Shown here in pieces: positions 56,670 through 64,000 of a stretch of DNA of 64,000 bases. The notes under the pieces are model-generated. The model saw nothing but the letters and a program-made list of their open reading frames with translations. It was not told where the DNA came from and searched no databases. Numbering within the stretch: position 1 is the first letter of the stretch; every line of letters starts with the position of its first letter. The position numbers were made by a program, and so were the translations under genes. The DNA is from VRUE01 sp963703335 (GTDB lineage Bacteria > Actinomycetota > Thermoleophilia > Solirubrobacterales > 70-9): NCBI GenBank assembly GCA_963703335.1, contig OY969812.1, positions 1 through 64,000 of the forward strand. Reading direction: 5' to 3'.

Positions 56670-57299
56670 TCGGGTGGCGCGGACTTCGCGGACGCCGGTT
56701 TGGGCGTAGAGCACGGTGGCGACTATTGCCAGGGCTAGGCCGACGATTAGCAGCGCGGCTGGTACCCAGCCGGCGAAGACCATGGCGAAGAAGATGCCGC
56801 CCATGATCGGGAAGACCGAGATGCGGCCGGGCCAGTTGACCCGGATCTCGACTCCGTGGCGGAGGCCGTACTGGGCGAGGAGGAGCATTGCCAGCTCGCG
56901 GGCGGCGAGCAGCGCCAGCGCCCAGCGCGGCAGCAGCTCAAAGTGCCAGCAGACGACCGCTCCGGAGAGGATCGTCAGGCGGTCGACGAGCGGGTCGAGA
57001 ATCGAGCCGAGGCGGCTGTACTGGCCGGTGACTCGGGCGAGGAAGCCGTCGAGGTAGTCACCGGCGGCGATCAACCAGAAGACGATCGCCGCGGGGGCGC
57101 TGCGCCCGTCGCCTGATTCAAAGGCGAGCCAGAGGAAGAGCGGCAGGGCGGCGAGCCGCACGTAGCCGACCGCGTTGGGGATCGTCCACGGGTTGAGCGG
57201 TTCCCCCTTTTGCACCTGTCGCGGTGGCGGTCCGCTGCGGTCGAGGCCGAAGAGGCGGCGCACGCGGCCGCGGCCGAACGGGGCGGTATCAGGAGCCAT
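56664..57299 (-). CDS. pgsA: CDP-alcohol phosphatidyltransferase
   Basis: Membrane enzyme of phospholipid synthesis, 211 residues, with several TM helices. The family signature D-G-x2-A-R-x8-G-x3-D-x3-D reads DGFLARVTGQYSRLGSILDP and continues LVD (about residues 83-105). The polar head-group acceptor (glycerol phosphate, inositol phosphate or other) cannot be told from this. Its start overlaps the proS stop by 11 nt. ATG 57299 is preferred to a longer frame. Confidence 0.88.
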   Translation of the reverse strand: MAPDTAPFGRGRVRRLFGLDRSGPPPRQVQKGEPLNPWTIPNAVGYVRLAALPLFLWLAFESGDGRSAPAAIVFWLIAAGDYLDGFLARVTGQYSRLGSILDPLVDRLTILSGAVVCWHFELLPRWALALLAARELAMLLLAQYGLRHGVEIRVNWPGRISVFPIMGGIFFAMVFAGWVPAALLIVGLALAIVATVLYAQTGVREVRATRR

Positions 57300-58980
57300 C
57301 GAGGCCCTGGAGGAGATCGCGGGCCTGCCCGGCCGCCTCCCCCACGGGCAGTTTGTGCTCCACTCCGGAGCCCCGCTCGCTTGCCTCGACCACACCCTCG
57401 GCGAGGCCCCGTCGTCCCGCGACTATCCGCAGCGGGCAGCCGAGCAGCTCGGCGTCGGTCAACTTCTGGCCGGGGCCGGCGTCGCGCTCGTCGTAGAGGA
57501 CGGAGAGTCCCTCGGCCCGCAGCTCGTCGTAGAGGCGATCGGCGGCGTTGCGCTCCTCCTCTCCCACCTTGGCGAGCGAGACGAGATGAACCTGCCATGG
57601 AGCGATCGACTTGGGCCAAACAATGCCCTTGTCGTCGGCGCGCTGCTCGATTGAAGCGGCGGCGATCCGCGCTGGTCCGATCCCGTAGCTACCCATCACG
57701 ATCGCCCGCTCGTTGCCCGACTCGTCGAGGAAGGTGGCCCCCAAGGGCTCGGAGTAGCGGGTGCCGAGCTTGAAGATGTTGCCGACCTCGATCGCGGGCT
57801 CGATCTCGATCGTGCCGCCGCCCGGTGCGGTGTCCCCCACCTCGACCGTGCGCACGTCAAGCTCCTCGTACTCGAAGTCGCGGCCGGGCTTGACGCCGCG
57901 CAGGTGCTTGTCGGCCTCGTTGGCGCCGGTGACGAAGGACTCGCCCGCGATCGCCGTGTCCTTGACGATCGGGACCCTGGCGCCGACCGGGCCGATGTAG
58001 CCGACCGGGCCGATCTCGGCCTCGATCTCCTCGCCCCGTGCCTGGCGAAAGTCGGCGCCGAGCGCGTTGCGCAGCTTGATCTCGTTGAGACGGTGGTCGC
58101 CACGGATCAGCACCATGACCATGCCACGGCCCTCGACGACCACGGGAAGGGCCTTGACCAGCGCTCCAGCGGGCAGGCTGAGATGTGCGGAGACCTCATC
58201 GATCGAGGCCAGGCCCGGGGTGACGATCGGCTCGGGGGCGTCGGAGCCGGCGGGCAGCTCAACCGGCTGAGCCTGCGCCGAGGCAACCTCGACATTGGCG
58301 GCGTAGCCGGACGCGAGCGCAACCTCGTTCTCCCCCGCCGGGCAGGGCGCCATGTACTCGTGGGCCCCGGAGCCGCCCATCATCCCGACGTCGGACTCGA
58401 CCTTGTACCAGCGCAGGCCGCAGCGGTCGAGGATTCGCTCGTAGGCACCCGCCTGCAGCTCGTAGGAGCGCGCCAGCCCCTCCTCGTCGCGGTCGAAGGA
58501 GTAGGCATCCTTCATCGTGAACTCGCGGGTGCGCAGCACGCCCGCCCGCGGCCGCGGCTCGTCCCGCTCCTTGGTTTGGATGTGGAAGAGCATCAGCGGC
58601 AGGTCGCGATAGGACCGAACCTCCCGCGCCACATGCTGGGTGACGCACTCCTCGTGCGTCATCGCCAACACCATCGGTGCCCCCTTCCGATCCTCCAACT
58701 TGAACAGCTCATCGATCGAGTACCGCCCGGTCTTCTCCCAAGCCTCAGAAGGCTGCAACACCGGCATCAGCATCTCCTGACACCCAATCCCCTCCATCTC
58801 CTCCCGAATGATGCCCTCAACCTTCCGCTCAACCCGCCACCCAGCAGGCAAATAACTCCACAGCCCAGCACCCACCTGGCGAATCAACCCAGCCCGCACC
58901 ATCAGCTTGTGCGACAAAGCCTCCGCATCCGCCGGCGGATCCTTGAGCGTGGGGATAAACGCCTGACTAAATCGAGTCAC
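57289..58980 (-). CDS. proS: Prolyl-tRNA synthetase
   Basis: Class II synthetase of the bacterial type, 563 residues, charging tRNA-Pro. Motif 2 region HIQTKERDEPRPRAGVLRTREF and motif 3 GIGPARIAAASIEQ are clear. An INS editing domain (about residues 220-375) that clears mis-charged alanine is present with LVKALPVVVEGRGMVMVLIRGDHRLNEIK-type sequence. The C-terminal anticodon-binding domain follows. The GTG at 58980 has TAGGTT 6 nt upstream. The first 100 codons use G- and T-ending codons heavily, unlike the rest. Confidence 0.95.
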   Translation of the reverse strand: MTRFSQAFIPTLKDPPADAEALSHKLMVRAGLIRQVGAGLWSYLPAGWRVERKVEGIIREEMEGIGCQEMLMPVLQPSEAWEKTGRYSIDELFKLEDRKGAPMVLAMTHEECVTQHVAREVRSYRDLPLMLFHIQTKERDEPRPRAGVLRTREFTMKDAYSFDRDEEGLARSYELQAGAYERILDRCGLRWYKVESDVGMMGGSGAHEYMAPCPAGENEVALASGYAANVEVASAQAQPVELPAGSDAPEPIVTPGLASIDEVSAHLSLPAGALVKALPVVVEGRGMVMVLIRGDHRLNEIKLRNALGADFRQARGEEIEAEIGPVGYIGPVGARVPIVKDTAIAGESFVTGANEADKHLRGVKPGRDFEYEELDVRTVEVGDTAPGGGTIEIEPAIEVGNIFKLGTRYSEPLGATFLDESGNERAIVMGSYGIGPARIAAASIEQRADDKGIVWPKSIAPWQVHLVSLAKVGEEERNAADRLYDELRAEGLSVLYDERDAGPGQKLTDAELLGCPLRIVAGRRGLAEGVVEASERGSGVEHKLPVGEAAGQARDLLQGLDGS

Positions 58981-58986
58981 CGGGGA

Positions 58987-58992
58987 AACCTA
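58987..58992 (-). promoter_or_regulatory. Putative -10 box of proS (leaderless)
   Basis: TAGGTT on the minus strand with a 6-nt gap to GTG 58980, in the 62-bp gap after ispG. Confidence 0.5.
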
Positions 58993-59042
58993 TCCGCTCG
59001 GACCCCTGTCCCACCCACCCCGGCCGGCGGCTCAGCCGCGCC

Positions 59043-60296
59043 CTACGCCCTCGTGAACCGCCGTCCCGCTGTAGGAGATGCCTCCTCGTCAAGGAGAACC
59101 CGGTCCGACTCCCCTTTTTCAGCCGCTTCATGCTCCATCCGAGCAATCTTCTCCGGAGTAAGTTCGCCGGCGTTTTCCTCCTCGATCTTCGCCAACCAGG
59201 CGGCCCCCTCGCGCGACTCGTTCTCGTCGAACTCGACCCCGCCGCGGTCGAGTGACTTGTCAATCTCTTCGAAGAGGGTGTTGACAAGGTCCGCCTGCGG
59301 GACCTTCCGCAGCGGTTTCCCGTGGGCGTAGATCAGGCCCTCGTTCTTGGCGCCGGCGATGCCGAAGTCGGCGTGTGAGGCCTCACCGATGCCGTTGACC
59401 GCACAGCCGAGCACGGCGACCTCGATTGGCTCGACGTAGCCTTCGAGCCGCTGCTCGATCTCGGCCACGACCGAGTCCATGTCGAACTGCAGGCGGCCGC
59501 AGGTGGGGCAGGCGATCAGGACGGGGCCGCGCTCGCGCAGCTGCAGCGCCTTGAGGATCTCCCAGGCGACCTTGACCTCCTCCTCGGCGTGGAAGGTCGA
59601 GAGGCTGATCCGGATCGTGTCGCCGATTCCGTCGGCGAGCAGCGTGCCCAGGCCGACCGAGGACTTGAGTGAGCCCGACCATTTGGTGCCCGCCTCGGTG
59701 ATGCCGAGGTGCAGCGGGTAGGGAATCTTCTCCGAGAGCAAGCGGTTGGCGGCGATCGTGTTGGGCACGTTGGTCGACTTAATCGAGACCTTGAAGTTCT
59801 CGAAGTCGAGACCCTCCATCAGCTCGACGAACTCGACCGCGGCGGCCACAAGTGCCTCGACCGGGCTCTCACGCTCGAGCTCGTGCAGGTGCTTGGGCAG
59901 CGAGCCGGAGTTGACGCCGATCCGCATTGGCACGTTCGCCGCGGTCGCCTTCTCGGCCACCTCGGCGACCTTCTCGCGGCCGCCGATGTTGCCGGGGTTG
60001 AGGCGGATGCAATGGGCGCCGGCGTCGATCGCCTTCAGCGCCAGCGTGTGGTTGAAGTGAATGTCGGCGATCACCGGGATCGGCGATTCGCGCACAATCG
60101 TCTTCAGCGCCTCGACGTCGTCGTCGCGAGGCACGGCGACCCGGACGATGTCCGCGCCGGCCTCGGCGACCTTGTGGATCTGCTCCATCGTTGCCGCCAG
60201 GTTGGCGGTCTCGGTCTTGGTCATCGTCTGCACGACAACGGGAGCGCCCCCGCCGATCGGTACGCCGCCGACGAAGATTTGCCGCTTCGAAGCCAT
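59043..60296 (-). CDS. ispG: 4-hydroxy-3-methylbut-2-en-1-yl diphosphate synthase
   Basis: Iron-sulfur enzyme of the MEP isoprenoid pathway. TIM-barrel N-terminal part with VPIGGGAPVVVQTMTKT, RVAVPRDDDVEAL and HCIRLNPGNIGG; 4Fe-4S ligands in ACPTCGR (about residues 265-268) and LGCAVNGIGEA (about 300). 417 residues; a C-terminal extension of about 40 acidic residues after LFEEIDKSLD is longer than usual. ispG next to rseP and proS is a frequent actinobacterial arrangement. Confidence 0.95.
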   Translation of the reverse strand: MASKRQIFVGGVPIGGGAPVVVQTMTKTETANLAATMEQIHKVAEAGADIVRVAVPRDDDVEALKTIVRESPIPVIADIHFNHTLALKAIDAGAHCIRLNPGNIGGREKVAEVAEKATAANVPMRIGVNSGSLPKHLHELERESPVEALVAAAVEFVELMEGLDFENFKVSIKSTNVPNTIAANRLLSEKIPYPLHLGITEAGTKWSGSLKSSVGLGTLLADGIGDTIRISLSTFHAEEEVKVAWEILKALQLRERGPVLIACPTCGRLQFDMDSVVAEIEQRLEGYVEPIEVAVLGCAVNGIGEASHADFGIAGAKNEGLIYAHGKPLRKVPQADLVNTLFEEIDKSLDRGGVEFDENESREGAAWLAKIEEENAGELTPEKIARMEHEAAEKGESDRVLLDEEASPTAGRRFTRA

Positions 60297-60302
60297 GGGG
60301 CA

Positions 60303-60308
60303 AGCCTA
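60303..60308 (-). promoter_or_regulatory. Putative -10 box of ispG (leaderless)
   Basis: TAGGCT on the minus strand with a 6-nt gap to the ATG at 60296. Confidence 0.52.
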
Positions 60309-60357
60309 GCGAGAGGGCTTCGCCAAGCGGATTGAACCTCGCGGCTGGGCAGGCCGT

Positions 60358-62154
60358 ATGCAGAAACGCATGGGTGCGCGGATCTGGGGAGATGGGCGAA
60401 AGCCCGGCGTCAGAGGACGAACTCGTTGGATCTTGCCGCTACTGATCGCATTAGCCCCCCTGCTGACGACAACCGCTGCACAGGCCAGCTTCCACCTGGT
60501 CAAGATCCGTGAGGTCTATCCAGCCGGAGACGCGAGCTACGTGGTGTTGCAGATGTACTCGCCCGGCGAGTACCTCGTGGCGGGCCACCACCTCGTCGCC
60601 TACAACGAAGATGGAAGCGTCGCCAACGATTTCCCGCTGCCAAACAACGTCAGTTCTTCCAGTCCGAACAACGCGACGATCCTGATTGCGGATTCCGACT
60701 ACCCGAGTGCGTTTCCCAGCGGCCCCGCCGCTGACGACGTCAACACGGGCCTAAACCTCCCGACGAGCGCCGGGGCCGTCTGCTGGGTAGACGGCTCGCC
60801 GCCAGACTGCGTCAGCTGGGGCTCGTTCACCGGCCCCTTCCCCCCTCATACGCCCTCCCTGGTGGCAGGCACTCCGGCGAGCCCATCTGGCGTCGCTGCG
60901 GGCAAGGCGTTGCGGCGCTCGATCGCGCCCGGATGCTCGACCTTGCTCGAGGCTGCTGACGACAGCGACAGCAGCGCGACGGACTTCAGCGAGCAGAACC
61001 CCAACCCGCGGAGCAATGCCAGTCCTGTCACCGAGTCGACCTGCACGCTGCCCGCCACCACGATCGACAGCAAGCCAAAAACGCCGATCAACAGCGACAG
61101 CGCCTCCTTCACCTACCACTCGACTCCCGCTGGTGCCAGCTTCGAGTGCAAGCTGGACTCGGCGTCCTTTCAGGCCTGCCAGGCGAACGGGATCGAATAC
61201 ACCGACTTGAGCGATGCTACTCACACCTTCCAAGTTCGAGCGACGAATGGCAACGGCACTGGCGTTGCCGCGAGCCACAGCTGGGTGATCGATACCGACC
61301 CTCCGGCCGCCTCGATCAAAACCCATCCGGTCGATCCGAGTCCAGGCAACAGCGCCGCCTTCACCTATCAGTCGGACGAGCTCAACTCGAAATTCGAATG
61401 CAGCCTCGCCGCCGGCGCCGCCCCCGACAGTTTCTCCTCCTGCCCGGCCGCCGGCAGGACCTACACCTCCTTGGCCGATGGCACGTACACCTTCAAGGTC
61501 CGCGCCATCGATCAAGCCGGTAATGCCCAAGCGGGTGCAACACAGTTCAGTTGGGGAGTCGACAACTCGCTGGCCGACACGACGCCACCGGAGACGACCA
61601 TCGACTCGAGGCCAGCCGATCCCAGCGACAGCGCCTCGGCCAGCTTTGGCTACAGCTCCAACGAGCCGGGCTCGACTTTTGAATGCAGCCTCGACGCCGG
61701 CGCTTTCTCGGGCTGTGCCACGACCGGCACTACCTATAGCGGGCTCGGCAGCGGCGCGCACTCGTTCCAGGTACGGGCGATCGACCCCAGCACCAATGTC
61801 GACCCCACACCCGCCGGCTACAGCTTCACGGTGGCCCTTGCCAGCCAGCCGGTCTTCGCCGGGACGGCGCCTCCCGCGCCGGTTCTTGTCCCTGTCTCGC
61901 TCAACACGCTTCTTACCGCCAAGCCGGCCGCGCGCACCCACGACCGCACTCCGACCTTCCGCTTCCGTTCGAGCAGTCCAGGCGCGACATTCCAATGCAA
62001 GCTCGACGGTGGGCCATTCAAGCCGTGCAGGTCGCCGCTGACCACCAAGCGGCTGTCCCCCGGGCGCCACCTCTTGAAGGTACGTGCGATCCTCGCCGGC
62101 GGCCGCGACGCGACTCCGGCATCCTTCTCGTTCACGATCCTGGGAGCAAAATGA
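60358..62154 (+). CDS. Secreted multi-domain protein with Ig-like repeats
   Basis: 598 residues. Signal peptide (WILPLLIALAPLLTTTAAQA, about residues 24-43). The N-terminal beta domain (about 45-225) begins SFHLVKIREVYPAGDASYV and resembles a lamin-tail-like adhesin module. Four Ig-like repeats follow, each with a FECxLD or FQCKLD core, a second cysteine and a closing TFxVRA strand. No enzymatic motif. It is probably a cell-surface or secreted binding protein. It is coupled by ATGA to a shorter paralogue downstream. Divergent from ispG. Confidence 0.75.
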   Translation: MQKRMGARIWGDGRKPGVRGRTRWILPLLIALAPLLTTTAAQASFHLVKIREVYPAGDASYVVLQMYSPGEYLVAGHHLVAYNEDGSVANDFPLPNNVSSSSPNNATILIADSDYPSAFPSGPAADDVNTGLNLPTSAGAVCWVDGSPPDCVSWGSFTGPFPPHTPSLVAGTPASPSGVAAGKALRRSIAPGCSTLLEAADDSDSSATDFSEQNPNPRSNASPVTESTCTLPATTIDSKPKTPINSDSASFTYHSTPAGASFECKLDSASFQACQANGIEYTDLSDATHTFQVRATNGNGTGVAASHSWVIDTDPPAASIKTHPVDPSPGNSAAFTYQSDELNSKFECSLAAGAAPDSFSSCPAAGRTYTSLADGTYTFKVRAIDQAGNAQAGATQFSWGVDNSLADTTPPETTIDSRPADPSDSASASFGYSSNEPGSTFECSLDAGAFSGCATTGTTYSGLGSGAHSFQVRAIDPSTNVDPTPAGYSFTVALASQPVFAGTAPPAPVLVPVSLNTLLTAKPAARTHDRTPTFRFRSSSPGATFQCKLDGGPFKPCRSPLTTKRLSPGRHLLKVRAILAGGRDATPASFSFTILGAK

Positions 62155-63206
62155 GACAAGTTCGACTATTCGCCGTCACCTCGCTTGCCGCTGTCGGCTG
62201 CTGCGCTTTCGCAGCGGGCCCAGCGTCGGCGACCTTCCACGAGATCTCGATTCGCGAGGTCTACCCCGGCTCGACGGCGCAGCCGAACTCCGAATACGTC
62301 GAGCTGCAGATGTGGAGTGGCGGCCAGGACCACGTCGGCGGGCACCTGCTGCGGACCTACGACGCCTCTGGCAAAGAAATCAAAGCCAACCCGTTCCCCA
62401 CCGACGTCCCGTCGGGCGCCAATCAGAGCACGGTCCTGATGGCAACGCCCGAAGCCGGCTCGCAGTTCGGAGTGACCGCGGATGCCGCGTTTGAAACGAC
62501 GGGCCAGCTCAACCCCGAAGGTGGAGCGGTCTGCTGGGAATCGCTCGACTGCGTCGCCTGGGGCAACTTCAAAGGCTCGCTACCCAGCCCGCCCGGGCCG
62601 CCCGCCCCGGCAATCCCCAACGAAATGGCCCTGCGGCGCACGATCGCGCCTGGCTGCGCAACCGCTCTCGAGGAGAGCGACGACCACAACGACAGCGCCG
62701 CCGATTTCTCGGCGGTCTTCCCCGCGCCGCGGCCGAACTCGGTCGCCCCAAGCGAGCGCGTCTGCCCCCGCTCGGGCGGCGGGCAATCAGAAGGCTCCGC
62801 TGACGGGAATCAGCGCGGAGCACCGCAAACGACCCTGCGGCGCAAGCCCGCCAAGAGGACCCGCGATCGCACCCCTACCTTCCGCTTCACTTCGGATGAG
62901 TCGGGGTCGACCTTCCAGTGCAAGCTTGATGGGAAGCCGTTCAAAACCTGTCGATCGCCCTTCACGACCAAACAGCTGGCGTTTGGCCGTCACACCTTCA
63001 AGGTCCGCGCCCGCGATGAGTCAGGCAAGTTCGATGCCACACCCGCCTCTTATGCTTTCAGGGTGATCCCGAAAACTGAGCGCGGCGCTCAGCGCACGTT
63101 GAAGCCTTCACCCGTCAGCCGGCCGATGTCGTTGGTGAGGCCGAGGAAGAAGAGCATGATCACGAGCACGAAGCCGAGCGCGCCGGCCCTCTCCATCACC
63201 CGGTAG
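62151..63206 (+). CDS. Secreted paralogue with one Ig-like repeat and long antisense 3' overlap
   Basis: 351 residues. Signal peptide (FAVTSLAAVGCCAFAAGPASA, about residues 6-26, spanning a hydrophobic core), the same N-terminal domain as the upstream protein (TFHEISIREVYPG, ALRRTIAPGCATALEESDD), and one Ig-like repeat with FQCKLDGKPFKTC. After FRVIPK, where the domain should end, the frame continues 40 residues in low-similarity basic sequence and overlaps rseP by 118 bp. A lost stop codon near 63080 is the simplest reading. The pair looks like duplication followed by loss of internal repeats. Confidence 0.72.
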   Translation: MRQVRLFAVTSLAAVGCCAFAAGPASATFHEISIREVYPGSTAQPNSEYVELQMWSGGQDHVGGHLLRTYDASGKEIKANPFPTDVPSGANQSTVLMATPEAGSQFGVTADAAFETTGQLNPEGGAVCWESLDCVAWGNFKGSLPSPPGPPAPAIPNEMALRRTIAPGCATALEESDDHNDSAADFSAVFPAPRPNSVAPSERVCPRSGGGQSEGSADGNQRGAPQTTLRRKPAKRTRDRTPTFRFTSDESGSTFQCKLDGKPFKTCRSPFTTKQLAFGRHTFKVRARDESGKFDATPASYAFRVIPKTERGAQRTLKPSPVSRPMSLVRPRKKSMITSTKPSAPALSITR

Positions 63207-64000
63207 GGAACCGGCTTGCCGCGTACCTTCTCGACCAGGCTCCAGAAGATGTGACCACCGTCGAGCGGCAGGAACGGGAAGAGGTTGATCAGGCCGAGCG
63301 AGAGACTGACGATCGCCAGCAGCGTGAGGGACTCGCGCGTGCCGACGTCGATCGTCTGGTTGGCGACGTCGCTGACGCCGACGACGCCGGAGACTTCCTT
63401 GCGCTGCTCAGAGTCGAAGATGTTGGCGAAGACGGTGACGGTCTTGCTGCTCACGAGCCAGATCGCGTCCCCGGCGCGGCTTGCCGCCCCGCCCATGCCG
63501 AGGTTGGCCGGTTCGGTCCCGTAGGAGAAGCCGATCCTGGTGCGGCCGGCGCTCTTTTCATATTCGGGCCGTACCGCGATCGTGCGCAGCTCTCCATTCC
63601 GTTCAACGCGCAGAAAGACCGGCTTCGCCGCCCGGCAGCCGTCCGTGGGCTTGCCGGAGCATTTATGGGAGCCAACGTCGTCAAAGAATCGTTCCAGCCG
63701 CTCTTCGGCACCAAGACCCGGATAGCTCTTGCCGTCGATGGCGACGATTCGGTCGCCGGTCTTCAGCACGCTCGCAGCGGGTGAGCCCGGCACGATTTCG
63801 TCGACGGTCTGGTTGGGGTCGCTTGCGCCCAAGGCCAGCACGAAGAGAATCGCGAAGGCAAGCACGATGTTTACCGCCGGGCCGGCCCCGATCACGACGA
63901 TTCGCTTCCAGACTGGCTGCTTGTAGTAGCCCCGGTGCTCTTCCCCTTCGGGCAGAACCTCGTCGGGGTTCATGCCGCTGATCTTCACGAAGCCGCCCGC
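63089..64000 (-). CDS. rseP: Site-2 protease family zinc metalloprotease, N-terminus outside window
   Basis: Intramembrane protease of the RseP/S2P type, incomplete at its 5' end: the frame is still open at base 64000 and the HExxH site must lie beyond. Visible parts: AGGFVKISGMNPDE, a TM helix with VVIGAGPAVNIVLAFAILF, a PDZ domain (about 80-150 residues further on), and the C-terminal signature NLFPFLPLDGGHIFW with a final TM helix. S2P enzymes cleave anti-sigma factors or signal peptides in the membrane. Its 3' end overlaps the antisense secreted-protein gene. Confidence 0.93.
   Translation of the reverse strand, partial: AGGFVKISGMNPDEVLPEGEEHRGYYKQPVWKRIVVIGAGPAVNIVLAFAILFVLALGASDPNQTVDEIVPGSPAASVLKTGDRIVAIDGKSYPGLGAEERLERFFDDVGSHKCSGKPTDGCRAAKPVFLRVERNGELRTIAVRPEYEKSAGRTRIGFSYGTEPANLGMGGAASRAGDAIWLVSSKTVTVFANIFDSEQRKEVSGVVGVSDVANQTIDVGTRESLTLLAIVSLSLGLINLFPFLPLDGGHIFWSLVEKVRGKPVPYRVMERAGALGFVLVIMLFFLGLTNDIGRLTGEGFNVR

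Noticed and set aside
60751..62070. Open frame of 439 codons antisense to the Ig-repeat protein
   Set aside because: The plus-strand protein has a signal peptide and regular repeats; the antisense translation is Arg/Gly-rich without structure.
1..64000. CRISPR arrays, insertion sequences, prophage, integrons, rRNA or tRNA genes
   Set aside because: No regularly spaced direct repeats, no transposase, integrase or phage structural proteins, and no cloverleaf or rRNA sequence were recognised. A tRNA could be missed by eye; a tRNAscan-SE run would settle it.

Overview
This 64 kb window is a high-GC, densely packed bacterial chromosome segment, most likely from an actinobacterium of the class Thermoleophilia (Solirubrobacterales-like). 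The placement is an inference. It rests on the RsiG / FHA (GarA-like) / MerR (FtsR-like) block next to a CDP-alcohol phosphatidyltransferase, a MurT-GatD pair, a wax-ester-synthase/DGAT acyltransferase, secreted proteins with KIKKNAIT-type repeats, and many apparently leaderless genes. I see no phage, transposase, CRISPR array, rRNA or tRNA gene. The window reads as core chromosome with small lineage-specific islands.

Layout. 0-12.3 kb: ribF-rpsO-peroxiredoxin-truncated DsbA-like-pnp-M16 peptidase-dapB, then dapA-rnj, then a two-component system on the minus strand. 12.5-24.9 kb: ftsK, a RodZ-like protein, cinA-thpR-recA, a membrane cupredoxin, miaB-miaA, a P450, a dapF homologue and a DapL-type aminotransferase. 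24.9-37.6 kb: a lipoprotein, a metallo-beta-lactamase-fold hydrolase and an NAD-dependent epimerase; hflX and dut; a minus-strand lipid/peptidoglycan operon (diacylglycerol-kinase-like, murT, a methyltransferase, gatD); then cyclophilin, Bcp, hydrolase, VKOR and DsbA. 37.6-46.7 kb: methyltransferase, SDR and SCP-type thiolase; three tandem secreted paralogues; FUSC, Excalibur, CcdA, cupin and dinB. 46.8-64 kb: WS/DGAT, a secreted metalloprotease, nadE, a thioesterase, an HTH-TM-RskA-like fusion, an AGPS-like flavoprotein, the MerR/FHA/RsiG operon, pgsA, proS, ispG, two coupled secreted Ig-repeat proteins and the 3' part of rseP.

Functional themes. Lysine/DAP synthesis is represented by dapB, dapA, an aminotransferase and a DapF whose two catalytic cysteines are both serine. 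Disulfide and redox handling includes VKOR-DsbA, CcdA and two peroxiredoxins. RNA functions include pnp, rnj, miaB, miaA and thpR. DNA maintenance includes recA, dinB, dut and ftsK. Two signalling modules stand out: an OmpR-type two-component system, and a possible c-di-GMP/anti-sigma (RsiG) operon with a clear promoter and an operator-like palindrome.

The least explained material is intergenic. Three families of imperfect palindromes recur: about 92 nt (three copies), about 110 nt (three copies) and about 50 nt (two copies). In the first two families the stem sequences differ between copies while base pairing is kept, which points to selection on structure. Two of the copies also form the 3' ends of coding sequences (a DsbA-like gene and hflX). 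Separately, about 20 genes have a TAGnnT-like hexamer 6-9 nt before the start codon, which suggests leaderless transcription.
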